Below are positions 16,235 through 22,892 of a stretch of 64,000 nucleotides of DNA, one piece after another. The notes under the pieces are model-generated. The model saw nothing but the letters and a program-made list of their open reading frames with translations. It searched no databases and had not been told where the DNA came from. The DNA is from a virus, in the IMG/VR virus record IMGVR_UViG_3300010885_026736, positions 1 through 64,000 of that record. One strand, given 5' to 3'. The position numbers and the translations under genes are program-made. Within the stretch, counting starts at the first letter, position 1. Every line of letters starts with the position of its first letter.

Positions 16235-16403
16235 TTGGTTCTTCTGCCTCTATTTGTTGGATATAACGTTCTTGATAATCTCTTGCAACTTCAATGCAAA
16301 GAGATAGAACTGCTAGGCCATTGATCCTAGCAGCAATGTTGATCACAATCCACTTGGCAACTGTTGCTGTGAATTTCTGCCAACCTGTTAGTTCATGTTT
16401 CAT
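16227..16403 (-). CDS. Small protein with one membrane segment
   Basis: 58 residues from ATG 16403, overlapping the upstream TGA (ATGA). The segment about 12-35 (VAKWIVINIAARINGLAVLSLCIEV) is hydrophobic and the tail is charged (RDYQERYIQQIEAEEPNE). Possibly membrane-bound. Function unknown. Confidence 0.5.
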   Translation of the reverse strand: MKHELTGWQKFTATVAKWIVINIAARINGLAVLSLCIEVARDYQERYIQQIEAEEPNE

Positions 16404-16645
16404 AGGAGAGTAAACTCTAGAATACTGTCCTTGCGGAATGAGCGCCAACCCTCATCATCAACAGACCATACTGATACAATGTTTGGATTTGGAACTCGAC
16501 CAGTCATGGTGGGCTTATCGTTTGGAGGAAGTAGATCTTCCTTCAGGGTGCAACGCATCTCACGAATGCTGCCATCTACTTTTGTAAACTTTACAAAGCA
16601 GACATGTTGCTGTAGATCACTCAGACAGAAATCTTGCTGGGTCAT
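16400..16645 (-). CDS. SH3-like beta-barrel protein (DUF2693-type)
   Basis: 81 residues. HVCFVKFTKVDGSIREMRCTL followed by VWSVDDEGWRSFRKDSI has the strand order and W-R-F-R ending of the small WYL-like/DUF2693 SH3-barrel proteins found in many T4-like phages. They probably bind nucleic acid or protein. It overlaps the glutaredoxin gene upstream and couples to the next gene by ATGA. Confidence 0.65.
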   Translation of the reverse strand: MTQQDFCLSDLQQHVCFVKFTKVDGSIREMRCTLKEDLLPPNDKPTMTGRVPNPNIVSVWSVDDEGWRSFRKDSILEFTLL

Positions 16646-16865
16646 AATTTTGAAACCTTTCAACTAGTTCTTGGAAACCACCGATATATTCGTCTTTATA
16701 AAAAATTTGTGGATAAGACTTTGCATGTGGTATCATCTCAAAGAGCATCTCACGTGTAAAGTCTCGTTCCACTTTCAGTTGTACAAATGGCTGTGACTTT
16801 TGCTCAAGTAGCTTTGCTGCTGCGTCACAGTATCTGCAATTTTCTTTTCCATAAATCTTATACAT
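16617..16865 (-). CDS. grx: Glutaredoxin
   Basis: 82-residue glutaredoxin with a CRYC active site (Cys10, Cys13), SYPQIF (the cis-Pro loop, usually TVPQIF) and YIGGFQELVERF (GG glutathione-binding turn). It would reduce ribonucleotide reductase or other disulfides in the cytosol; T4 NrdC plays that role. Full length for the family. It lies just downstream of the tRNA-Met gene on the same strand. Confidence 0.9.
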   Translation of the reverse strand: MYKIYGKENCRYCDAAAKLLEQKSQPFVQLKVERDFTREMLFEMIPHAKSYPQIFYKDEYIGGFQELVERFQNYDPARFLSE

Positions 16866-16880
16866 TATTTCTCCTTGATT

Positions 16881-16956
16881 TGGTAGGCGAGGTCAGATTC
16901 GAACTGACGACCAGTCCGTTATGAGCGGACGGCTCTAACCGCTGAGCTACTCGCCT
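16881..16956 (-). tRNA. tRNA with CAT anticodon (Met, or Ile2 if modified)
   Basis: Full cloverleaf with a 7-bp acceptor (AGGCGAG/CTCGCCT), D arm TAGCTCAGCGGTTAGAGC, anticodon stem GTCCG/CGGAC around loop CTCATAA, T arm GTCAG-TTCGAAT-CTGAC and an encoded CCA. The acceptor lacks initiator features. An Ile-CAT (lysidine) identity cannot be excluded. Confidence 0.9.
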
Positions 16957-16960
16957 GTGT

Positions 16961-17053
16961 TGGTAGTCCCCGCTGGATTCGAACCAGCACTACTCGCTAA
17001 TCTGGCGATGCGGCCTTATAAGGACCGTGTGCTAACCATTACACTAGAGGACT
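16961..17053 (-). tRNA. Atypical long-variable-arm tRNA, anticodon TAT
   Basis: 93 bases including CCA. Acceptor AGTCCTC/GGGGACT, D stem GTGT/GCAC, anticodon stem CGGTC/GGCCG with loop CTTATAA (anticodon UAU, reads AUA Ile), T arm GCTGG-TTCGAAT-CCAGC. A 22-base variable region contains a TCGC/GCGA stem. A long variable arm is normal for Leu, Ser and Tyr tRNAs, not Ile, so the amino-acid identity is open. Confidence 0.8.
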
Positions 17054-17061
17054 ATAATTGA

Positions 17062-17658
17062 TTATACACCTTTGTAGAAAATATGTAAACCAATCTTTGC
17101 TGTCTTGATTAGCTTTTTATTATGTGACCAATCAGGGTCTACATACTCAGCATGGTAGAACGTGGCGCCATTAGTCACGTCCGATGTATTATTTAGGTAT
17201 ACGTTTTGAGCAATTTCATATGTCTTATGATATACAGTCAGGTCCTTGTGTGTAGTGTTTTTGTGAATACATACCCAAGAGAATTGGCAGTGATCCTCAA
17301 TCTTCTGATTGATTACTGAGCATGGCGTTTTGCCAAAAGAATCACTTTGTTTAGTTCTATTCATAACAACATTAGACACAGCAATCATACCTGTTTCAGT
17401 TTGATTACCTGCCTCATAGTATGCATTGTCAGCAAGACACTTGATCTGCTGCTTGTCTTTGGTGTTTAACTTTACTGGGACCTTGACAATCACTTGCTTC
17501 TCGATAACCTGCGGGGTCTTCACTTCAATCACTTGTGGCTTTGGATAAAACGTGATCATAAGAATGATGCTTATGGCAGCACCCGCTAGTAGTCCGTTAG
17601 TAGTCCAAAGTAAAGAACGTAGATCATACCCTCGTAATTTCTCGATTAAGTTTTGCAT
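17062..17658 (-). CDS. SleB-type cell-wall hydrolase, membrane-anchored endolysin
   Basis: 198 residues. One N-terminal membrane segment (about 17-40, TNGLLAGAAISIILMITFYP) acts as a signal-anchor. A Lys/Val-rich linker precedes the Hydrolase_2/SleB domain from about 70: CLADNAYYEAGNQTETGMIAVSNVVMNR (catalytic Glu in YEAGNQ), HCQFSWVC and GATFYHAEYVDPDW. It would cleave peptidoglycan from the periplasmic side. A late promoter at 17876-17883 and a tiny upstream membrane gene fit a lysis unit. Confidence 0.85.
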   Translation of the reverse strand: MQNLIEKLRGYDLRSLLWTTNGLLAGAAISIILMITFYPKPQVIEVKTPQVIEKQVIVKVPVKLNTKDKQQIKCLADNAYYEAGNQTETGMIAVSNVVMNRTKQSDSFGKTPCSVINQKIEDHCQFSWVCIHKNTTHKDLTVYHKTYEIAQNVYLNNTSDVTNGATFYHAEYVDPDWSHNKKLIKTAKIGLHIFYKGV

Positions 17659-17746
17659 GTCTTCCTCTTAGTAAGATGATTCTGGTGATAACTAGCCATA
17701 GCATAGCAATCACTACTAAGAAGATCAAAAGATCTTCGCCGTTCAT
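17624..17746 (-). CDS. 40-residue membrane protein upstream of the SleB endolysin
   Basis: A short frame (MNGEDLLIFLVVIAMLWLVITRI...) overlaps the endolysin start by 35 bases and has AGAGGGAG immediately before ATG. It is one hydrophobic helix plus a basic tail (RGRHAKLNREITRV). Position and shape suggest a holin/antiholin- or pinholin-like role; this is inference. Confidence 0.4.
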   Translation of the reverse strand: MNGEDLLIFLVVIAMLWLVITRIILLRGRHAKLNREITRV

Positions 17747-17875
17747 CTCCCTCTTACTAGAGATGCAAAATCATCCGGTTTCTGTTGTGGTGTTGAGGTT
17801 ACTCGATCACCGCTTCTTAGCCAACTATGACTTTAAGCTTTGTAAGAGTCACGAAGATAAACAGATCTTCATGTG

Positions 17876-17883
17876 TATTTATA
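17876..17883 (-). promoter_or_regulatory. T4-type late promoter TATAAATA
   Basis: Exact TATAAATA about 130 bases upstream of the 40-residue membrane gene and SleB endolysin. The stretch 17747-17888 between them has no good minus-strand gene, so it would be a long leader. Confidence 0.5.
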
Positions 17884-17888
17884 TATCG

Positions 17889-18260
17889 TTAACGCCGCAT
17901 TGCTGAAATTTCTTTAGCCTTATCTTTATTATCAGCAAAGACAGGCACCAAGCAGCTCTTGTGCATAGTGGCAATCCCAATCAATTTGTTCTGGCCAGAA
18001 TACGCAATAGGTTCTGCTTTGGCTGCAACACCGCCTGGAATTTGGTTGGAACATTGTGTCTTTGATATAGGTGGCATACTATGTCTATCATAGGACAGAG
18101 CTCGGGCAGAGCTACGGTCAGAAGGAGGTGTGCCCTTGACACCCATCTTTTTGAGATACTTTGCATGGCTTTCGTCTGCTGCGATCTGTGAGGGGGTCTT
18201 CTTTGGAGACTTCTTCTTGCGTGAAGAGGTCGTGGTGTAGTAAGCTGGAAGCAGAGGCAT
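17889..18260 (-). CDS. Hypothetical basic protein, possibly exported
   Basis: 123 residues from ATG 18260, overlapping the stop of the upstream gene (TAATG). A Ser/Lys/Pro-rich N-terminus (MPLLPAYYTTTSSRKKKSPKKTPS) is followed by a stretch with two Cys (KTQCSNQIPGG; MHKSCLVPVFADN). I do not recognise it. Confidence 0.5.
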   Translation of the reverse strand: MPLLPAYYTTTSSRKKKSPKKTPSQIAADESHAKYLKKMGVKGTPPSDRSSARALSYDRHSMPPISKTQCSNQIPGGVAAKAEPIAYSGQNKLIGIATMHKSCLVPVFADNKDKAKEISAMRR

Positions 18261-18364
18261 TACTGTAGGAACTGCCCAATGATTGATCCGACACCAAGCC
18301 AGAACAGCATACAGATGCCCAGTGCAACAAGCCAAGCGATCATACGAAATGCACGTTCTGACAT
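18260..18364 (-). CDS. 34-residue single-pass membrane protein
   Basis: MSERAFRMIAWLVALGICM followed by a hydrophobic run and a short tail, with a strong AGGAGG SD seven bases before ATG. Its start overlaps the upstream stop (TGATG) and its stop overlaps the downstream ATG (TAATG), so it is a true link in a coupled chain. Confidence 0.55.
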   Translation of the reverse strand: MSERAFRMIAWLVALGICMLFWLGVGSIIGQFLQ

Positions 18365-18588
18365 CACATAGCCTCCTTCATCTGAGGATACTTGGACTTG
18401 AAGCCGTTGAGCTTGTCAAGATATGCACAGACCATTTCCAGTTCAAATTCTGGATGCTCCATGCAGTATTGACCAAGACGTGAAATTTCCATATGAATGT
18501 TTTTCTCAGAATTTATTGTCCGAGCGTAGTCTGCAGCTGCAGCAACCATAGTCCTATAAGAAAAATACTTGTCAGCAAAGTGTTGCAT
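18364..18588 (-). CDS. Early small helical protein
   Basis: 74 residues from ATG 18588 (MQHFADKYFSYRTMVAAAADYAR), preceded by GGAAAGAAGAG. An in-frame ATG at 18603 lies right at the promoter's expected transcript start and has no SD. Mostly helical with no recognised domain. Confidence 0.55.
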   Translation of the reverse strand: MQHFADKYFSYRTMVAAAADYARTINSEKNIHMEISRLGQYCMEHPEFELEMVCAYLDKLNGFKSKYPQMKEAM

Positions 18589-18613
18589 CTCTTCTTTCCT
18601 CATGTTGAAATTT

Positions 18614-18641
18614 ATAATAGCACATGTGGAATTAAATGCAA
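18614..18641 (-). promoter_or_regulatory. Early promoter, conserved-spacer family (TTGCAT-16-TATTAT)
   Basis: TTGCAT, spacer TTAATTCCACATGTGC, TATTAT, identical in the spacer to the plus-strand copy at 52054-52081. Drives the gene at 18588. Confidence 0.75.
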
Positions 18642-18645
18642 GGGG

Positions 18646-19308
18646 TTATATCAGTTTAAACCCAATCTTTTTTTCAAGATCCTCAATGCTGATATCATGC
18701 ACTTCAGCTGTGTCTACGTTATCAGCAATGAAAGCTTCTATGGTGCCATCAGTCAAGAAGGCTACCTTCCAGTACCAAGCAGGTACGGGTATCTTATTCT
18801 TACCAATTGTCTTAGGTACGTCCTCGTAGCAGGCGCCTGTGAGGGCGAAAGTGGTATCTAGATCCCTGACGTAGGCTTCTAACTCTTTCCAGGCTCCACG
18901 ATTGAGCTCTGAGGACTGTGGGGTCATATTGCTCAGTAAGAAGGTGTCATGCATTTCTTCTTCTGTTGTAGCATCAGCAGCTGCTGTCAGATGACCTCTG
19001 TCATAGCCAGAACCCTCATAATCATTTAGTGTAGGTGATCGCTTTAATCTTGGGTCATGCCTGAAGTCATCTGTACGCCCTACAGGATCTTTGTGTTGAT
19101 GAGTTATAGCTGCTGAAAGAATAGCAGCACACATCTTCTCATCAAAAAGAACTACATAGAATGAATTACAAAGTGCTGTAGTTCCAGGTATAACAATCGG
19201 CTTACCATTATGAAAATAGTTTTCTATAGGTAAAGGTGTACTTAATTTCCTTTTAGAAAAAGAAAAAGCAGCTGTTAGTTTTCTTGCGAATAGTAACAGC
19301 TGCTTCAT
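18646..19308 (-). CDS. DNA/RNA non-specific endonuclease (NUC/ENDO_NS family)
   Basis: 220 residues with the beta-beta-alpha-metal signature DYEGSGYDRGHL (His106 general base) and FLLSNMTPQSSELNRGAWKELE (metal-binding Asn136). This is the Serratia nuclease/NucA family, which cuts single- and double-stranded nucleic acids with Mg2+. No clear signal peptide is visible (MKQLLLFARKLTAAFSF could be a weak one). A TATAAATA element precedes it, so expression seems late, which is odd for a host-DNA degrading enzyme. Confidence 0.88.
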   Translation of the reverse strand: MKQLLLFARKLTAAFSFSKRKLSTPLPIENYFHNGKPIVIPGTTALCNSFYVVLFDEKMCAAILSAAITHQHKDPVGRTDDFRHDPRLKRSPTLNDYEGSGYDRGHLTAAADATTEEEMHDTFLLSNMTPQSSELNRGAWKELEAYVRDLDTTFALTGACYEDVPKTIGKNKIPVPAWYWKVAFLTDGTIEAFIADNVDTAEVHDISIEDLEKKIGFKLI

Positions 19309-19337
19309 TTTTCTTTGACCTATTGGTTAATAGATCG

Positions 19338-19345
19338 TATTTATA
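19338..19345 (-). promoter_or_regulatory. T4-type late promoter TATAAATA
   Basis: Exact TATAAATA immediately after the stop codon of the upstream gene and 30 bases before the nuclease ATG at 19308. Confidence 0.55.
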
Positions 19346-19960
19346 TCAGTCCCATAGTGCCATGAAATACTTTCCAAATAGCTTAGTACCATTGGTGATA
19401 CGTTCTAGATGCTTATCATATCCCTTGCGGTCAAATACGTAAGTATCGTTAGGACCATTCTGCATTTCAAGACCACCTTCAGTAGGTACCCACTTGATAT
19501 CATGTTCACCGCTATGAAATTGATCTTCCCAAGTGCCAGAGGCAATTTCACCAAAGGCAAAGATCATTTCACCTAGGATCCAATCCCAGCGGGCATCATG
19601 ATTTGCATCTGTGTCATATTCGTTTTCCTTTGGTGGGGCAGATGTTGACCGTAGATGTTTAGGCACATCTTTATCATCAGTGAATGGAGACCCATGCTTT
19701 GTCTTTTGTAGTTGAAGAAGCATAGGGTGAATAATCAAAGATAGTGTATGATCAGTTGACCAAGTATCATATCTGTCAATCTTAACTTCAACTTTTCTTT
19801 GTCTCTTGTTGTAAATGAATTGACAGATATTGTTTAGAGGTGTTTCTGTTAGCCATCTACCAACAATATGACGCTTATCTTCATTTACAAAAAAAAGAAG
19901 TTTGTCAACAATTTGAAACGGACCAACCCATGTCTTATACGGACCTAGTTTAACTTTCAT
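19346..19960 (-). CDS. Conserved T4-like phage protein (MKVKLGPYKTW family)
   Basis: 204 residues starting MKVKLGPYKTWVGPFQIVDKLLF. A middle Asp/His-rich region DANHDARWDWILGEMIFAFGEI is followed by a GTWEDQF segment. The family is widespread in tailed phages of marine bacteria and, as far as I know, functionally uncharacterised; it looks like a soluble enzyme-like or structural protein. It overlaps the upstream gene by 11 bases. Confidence 0.65.
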   Translation of the reverse strand: MKVKLGPYKTWVGPFQIVDKLLFFVNEDKRHIVGRWLTETPLNNICQFIYNKRQRKVEVKIDRYDTWSTDHTLSLIIHPMLLQLQKTKHGSPFTDDKDVPKHLRSTSAPPKENEYDTDANHDARWDWILGEMIFAFGEIASGTWEDQFHSGEHDIKWVPTEGGLEMQNGPNDTYVFDRKGYDKHLERITNGTKLFGKYFMALWD

Positions 19961-20222
19961 TGGACTTAGGCTCTTTCATGTTAAAGAACTTTGGGTTGCC
20001 CCAGAGGTCATTTGTGCGGACACGGATGTGGCGCTTGTTGGTGGCTGCCTTATCTGGATTCTCAATCGTGATCCAGGGGTTCTTAAAAGCCTTCCATGCA
20101 TCCGTGATGAAAGAAAGCTTCTCAAGGTGCGTCCGATCAGCCTTGACGGCTTGAGTGATGCCCCTGCTCACTGAAGAGTGAATGCCAGCGGATGAGTACT
20201 TCTTACGTGACTTAATGGCCAT
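19950..20222 (-). CDS. Small basic hypothetical protein
   Basis: 90 residues, Lys/Arg-rich (MAIKSRKKYSSAGIHSSVSRGITQ), with a conserved-looking WKAFKNPWITIENPDK stretch. The AGGA SD before ATG 20222 lies inside the gap after the tRNA-Gly gene. It could bind nucleic acid. No family recognised. Confidence 0.55.
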   Translation of the reverse strand: MAIKSRKKYSSAGIHSSVSRGITQAVKADRTHLEKLSFITDAWKAFKNPWITIENPDKAATNKRHIRVRTNDLWGNPKFFNMKEPKSNES

Positions 20223-20238
20223 GATATATCCTTTATGG

Positions 20239-20312
20239 TGGAGCGGAATATCGGATTCGAACCGATCTCTTTAGCTTGGAAGGCTAAGGCACAACCCCTA
20301 TACCAATTCCGC
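20239..20312 (-). tRNA. tRNA-Gly (TCC)
   Basis: Acceptor GCGGAAT/ATTCCGC, anticodon stem TTAGC/GCTAA with loop CTTCCAA (anticodon UCC), T arm ATCGG-TTCGAAT-CCGAT, encoded CCA. Lies between two protein genes on the same strand. Confidence 0.93.
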
Positions 20313-20315
20313 AGG

Positions 20316-20534
20316 TTACATGATTTGATCGTAGGTCTTACCTGATTTACTTCCTACAGCCTTAATACGGCTATCAGGATATCTTTTCTTAGTCATATCT
20401 AAAGCACGTGAAATGCTTTGTGATCTATTGGGTATGCCACCCTCTACTTTACGCCAAGTAGAATCCTTACCCAAGACTTCAATATTGATTGTCTCATGAG
20501 TTTCAGATTCTGAAAAGAATTTAAATGTCTTCAT
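20316..20534 (-). CDS. Small protein with capsid-targeting-like N-terminus
   Basis: 72 residues. ATG 20534 is chosen (GAGG nine bases upstream), though ATG 20540 is possible. The N-terminus MKTFKFFSESE resembles T4 MKTYQEFIAEA. The rest (VLGKDSTWRKVEGGIPNRSQSISRALDMTKKRYPDSRIKAV) looks like a small double-stranded-RNA- or DUF-like alpha/beta fold. Function unknown. Confidence 0.5.
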   Translation of the reverse strand: MKTFKFFSESETHETINIEVLGKDSTWRKVEGGIPNRSQSISRALDMTKKRYPDSRIKAVGSKSGKTYDQIM

Positions 20535-20769
20535 TGTCATCTTCCTCACCTTCGGGTAATGAATATATCTGCTGATTAATATAATCAAACATCAATGAGT
20601 TGCCTAGTTCTTCAGAACCTGCAGCAAGACATAAACCTTTTCTAGAATATTCCATCATGATAGTAGCAACCATCATGATTTCAGATTCATCTTGGCATTG
20701 TGTAATTAACATATCTAATCCATCACAAAAGAAATCAAACCTTGCTCGGATAAACTTTTGTGACTTCAT
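20521..20769 (-). CDS. Small acidic hypothetical protein
   Basis: 82 residues from ATG 20769, with an AGGA SD. Helical and methionine-rich (MLITQCQDESEIMMVATIMMEYSRKG), with an acidic tail EGEEDDNEDI. It starts directly after the tRNA-Thr gene on the same strand. Function unknown. Confidence 0.55.
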   Translation of the reverse strand: MKSQKFIRARFDFFCDGLDMLITQCQDESEIMMVATIMMEYSRKGLCLAAGSEELGNSLMFDYINQQIYSLPEGEEDDNEDI

Positions 20770-20783
20770 AATAGATCCTTTGT

Positions 20784-20859
20784 TGGTGCCCACGGGAAGA
20801 ATCGAACTTCCTGTCTTCGGGTTACAAATCCGCTGCATCGCCAGCAATGCTTCATGGGC
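20784..20859 (-). tRNA. tRNA-Thr (TGT)
   Basis: Acceptor GCCCATG/CGTGGGC, D stem GCAT/ATGC, loop TTTGTAA (anticodon UGU), T arm GGAAG-TTCGATT-CTTCC, encoded CCA. The anticodon stem is weak, with three G-C pairs plus an A-C mismatch next to the loop. Confidence 0.85.
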
Positions 20860-20864
20860 TAATT

Positions 20865-20981
20865 TTAATTCTGCTTCCTGAGTTTATTTATGACACTTTG
20901 CCAATAAAGCCTTCCCCAGTCACAGCGGGCTCTATCACGAGCCTGCATTGCCATATTGATTCTACGCAGCATCTGTTCCAT
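20865..20981 (-). CDS. Possible 38-residue basic protein
   Basis: Frame MEQMLRRINMAMQARDRARC... fills the gap between tRNA-Thr and the peroxiredoxin gene and overlaps the latter's end by 20 bases. GGAG lies 10 bases upstream. Basic helix rich in Arg. Could be chance. Confidence 0.3.
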   Translation of the reverse strand: MEQMLRRINMAMQARDRARCDWGRLYWQSVINKLRKQN

Positions 20982-21513
20982 GCTTAAGCCACTCCATTAC
21001 ACTTTCGGGGGATGATACGCTATAGGGGTCTGTGGTAGCATTGTCACCACGATTAGGCTCAATGAACAACTTCTCAATCTTGCCATTGTTGATCACAGCA
21101 GCATAGCGCCAAGACCTCATACCAAAGCCAAGGTTATCCTTATCAACTAGCATATTCATGCCTTCCGTAAAGTGACCACCGCCATCTGGAATCATCTTTA
21201 CATTTTCAATAGTCTTTGACTTAGCCCAAGCATTCATAACGAAAGCATCATTTACTGACAGACAGTAGATTTCATCAATGCCATACTTACCAAAGTCATA
21301 ATACATGCGCTCAAACCCAGGTAATTGGTAAGCAGAGCAAGTAGGTGTGAAGGCTCCAGGCAGTGCGAATAGGATAACTCGCTTGCCGCCGAAGTAATCA
21401 AAGCTAGTCTTGTCTTCCCAACGATATGGATTTGGTCCCTCAATACTATCATCACGCACTCGTGTCTTGAAAACAACTGATGGAACTACTGATGGTGGAT
21501 TAGCATAAATCAT
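20962..21513 (-). CDS. Peroxiredoxin, Prx5/AhpE-like
   Basis: 183-residue thioredoxin-fold peroxidase. The active-site loop is LPGAFTPTCS, with peroxidatic Cys59. DEIYCLSVNDAFVMNAW and MRSWRYAAVINNGKIEKLF are also typical of Prx5-type enzymes. It would reduce hydrogen peroxide or organic peroxides in the infected cell, with the phage glutaredoxin as a plausible partner. A tRNA gene flanks it on each side, tRNA-Asn upstream and tRNA-Thr downstream. Confidence 0.88.
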   Translation of the reverse strand: MIYANPPSVVPSVVFKTRVRDDSIEGPNPYRWEDKTSFDYFGGKRVILFALPGAFTPTCSAYQLPGFERMYYDFGKYGIDEIYCLSVNDAFVMNAWAKSKTIENVKMIPDGGGHFTEGMNMLVDKDNLGFGMRSWRYAAVINNGKIEKLFIEPNRGDNATTDPYSVSSPESVMEWLKHGTDAA

Positions 21514-21542
21514 TTTATCTCCATAATGTAAAAGTTAAAAGG

Positions 21543-21618
21543 TGGCTGGACAAGTAGGGCTCGAACCTACGACCGCAGCATTAACAGTGCCGTGCTCTAC
21601 CAACTGAGCTATTGTCCA
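21543..21618 (-). tRNA. tRNA-Asn (GTT)
   Basis: Acceptor TGGACAA/TTGTCCA, D arm GCTCAGTTGGTAGAGC, anticodon stem CGGCA/TGCTG around loop CTGTTAA (anticodon GUU), T arm GTAGG-TTCGAGC-CCTAC, encoded CCA. Confidence 0.93.
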
Positions 21619-21625
21619 ATAATTC

Positions 21626-21928
21626 TTATCTACAAACTTGTACTGAGTAAGGCCTACCGTAGTAATCATAGCGCGTCTCTACCCAGCATGGTGGCGGAGT
21701 AGGTTCAACGTAAACGACTCTAGGTTGCTCTTGGTAATAATTATATTCGTTATATTCGTGGTACTCATGATGGCGTTCTCTGAACTCATGAGCAATAATG
21801 GCTCCCACAATAGCACCTGTTACAAAGGTCGCTACAGGGCGTGAATGATAATGATGATAATGATCACCAGCTAGAGCGGGTGTCGCTGACAGAGCAAGAG
21901 CGGCAATCATACCTGCTACTAGTTTCAT
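21626..21928 (-). CDS. Secreted histidine- and tyrosine-rich small protein
   Basis: 100 residues with a textbook signal peptide (MKLVAGMIAALALSATPALA, cleavage after ALA). Then GDHYHHYHSRP, a glycine-rich hydrophobic stretch (FVTGAIVGAIIAHEF) and a His/Tyr/Glu-rich region ending in a two-Cys tail. It would sit in the periplasm or membrane, and the His clusters could bind metal. Its ATG overlaps the stop of the SprT-like gene (ATGA), so the two are co-translated. Looks host-derived; function unknown. Confidence 0.65.
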   Translation of the reverse strand: MKLVAGMIAALALSATPALAGDHYHHYHSRPVATFVTGAIVGAIIAHEFRERHHEYHEYNEYNYYQEQPRVVYVEPTPPPCWVETRYDYYGRPYSVQVCR

Positions 21929-22374
21929 GATAGCTTTCCTTCTATAAATTCATCAAACAAGATCCACTCCTTGGCGTATGCTTCTACTTCCCAAGGCTGG
22001 CTGTTATAATTATCATCGTCATTACTGCACTTGTGACGAGACCCCTGCCACACAATCTGGTCTTCAATGCTGAGCAGATCACGGAGCTCGCCACGTGCAT
22101 ACTGCTTCACGTGTACCATCTCATGAGCGAGAGATACAAACTCAGGTTCTCTGTGTGTGGGATCAAGACGAATAGAGAACTCCTTACCCCGCACTGGTTC
22201 GTCAAGCCAGGTTGCAAGACCTGCATAGCCCAGATCATCATCAAAGTTGATGTAGATGGTCAAGGTGTCTGCCAAGCGCTTTGTCATTAGCTTTGACGCA
22301 AAGAAGTTGGCTGCCTTGATGACTTCATACCGCGAGTGCTTTGACTTCTTAATGTTCTTTACATAGATCTTCAT
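21925..22374 (-). CDS. SprT-like zinc metallopeptidase
   Basis: 149 residues from ATG 22374, with a GGAG SD. The zinc-binding HEMVHVKQ (His84, Glu85, His88) and the downstream WEVEAYAKE helix (third ligand Glu) match small SprT/DUF-type peptidases of phages. Residues 30-75 form the beta sheet (ADTLTIYINFDDDLGYAG). Substrate unknown. A coupled secreted His-rich protein follows. Confidence 0.75.
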   Translation of the reverse strand: MKIYVKNIKKSKHSRYEVIKAANFFASKLMTKRLADTLTIYINFDDDLGYAGLATWLDEPVRGKEFSIRLDPTHREPEFVSLAHEMVHVKQYARGELRDLLSIEDQIVWQGSRHKCSNDDDNYNSQPWEVEAYAKEWILFDEFIEGKLS

Positions 22375-22627
22375 AGTCTCTCCAGTCAATGTACATGAAG
22401 CCAAATACACAAGTTACAAGGATTGATAGTGTTATGCTTACAAGTGCTAGAGTAGAAAAGAAAAGTCCGCCCATGGTAGAGAATGCAATTGCAAGCCCAC
22501 CAAGGCATCCGCTAACCCAAATCCTACCAAACATGACTTCAACGGTTCTACGTGAATAGGATTCTGGAAGGATAATTTGTGTCTTTAGAGGATCTGGTAA
22601 CCGTGTTTGCTTTTTAAAATTAAGCAT
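22349..22627 (-). CDS. Small membrane protein, two helices
   Basis: 92 residues from ATG 22627 with AGGAT upstream. Basic N-terminus (MLNFKKQTRLPDP), then hydrophobic helices at about 36-55 (GRIWVSGCLGGLAIAFSTMGG) and 58-78 (FSTLALVSITLSILVTCVFGF), and a charged end. Overlaps the SprT-like gene by 26 bases. Function unknown. Confidence 0.55.
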   Translation of the reverse strand: MLNFKKQTRLPDPLKTQIILPESYSRRTVEVMFGRIWVSGCLGGLAIAFSTMGGLFFSTLALVSITLSILVTCVFGFMYIDWRDYEDLCKEH

Positions 22628-22628
22628 G

Positions 22629-22835
22629 CTACATCCTCGGCCGATGCTGTTCCCAGAGAGCGTCAACTTCGTTCTTGTAGCCAAGCTGACGGAGCTGGGT
22701 GCTCTCTAGCTCAATAGCAGACTTATCAGCGAAGCCACGGCGATTGACCCCTGGGTCATCAGAGTACACGTAGTACCAATCATGTTGCCTAAGACGAGTT
22801 TCAAGAGCCGCAAGGCGAGTTTCAACTTCGGTCAT
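22629..22835 (-). CDS. Small early protein
   Basis: 68 residues from ATG 22835 (MTEVETRLAALETRLRQHDW), with an N-terminal coiled coil. The preceding leader carries AGGAAA and an in-frame upstream ATG (MTTKQESQ...). Driven by the promoter at 22865-22892. GC-rich codons. Function unknown. Confidence 0.55.
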   Translation of the reverse strand: MTEVETRLAALETRLRQHDWYYVYSDDPGVNRRGFADKSAIELESTQLRQLGYKNEVDALWEQHRPRM

Positions 22836-22864
22836 TTGACTTTCCTGTTTCGTTGTCATAATTC

Positions 22865-22892
22865 ATAATAGCATAGCTGGAATTAATGTCAA
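22865..22892 (-). promoter_or_regulatory. Early promoter, conserved-spacer family (TTGACA-16-TATTAT)
   Basis: The most consensus-like member: TTGACA, TTAATTCCAGCTATGC, TATTAT, followed by GAATTATG. It overlaps the 3' end of the gene upstream. Confidence 0.8.

Noticed and set aside
17676-17906. Plus-strand open frame of 76 codons
   Set aside because: No SD or promoter, low-complexity Ser/Ile content, antisense to a late leader and a small membrane gene; most likely chance.
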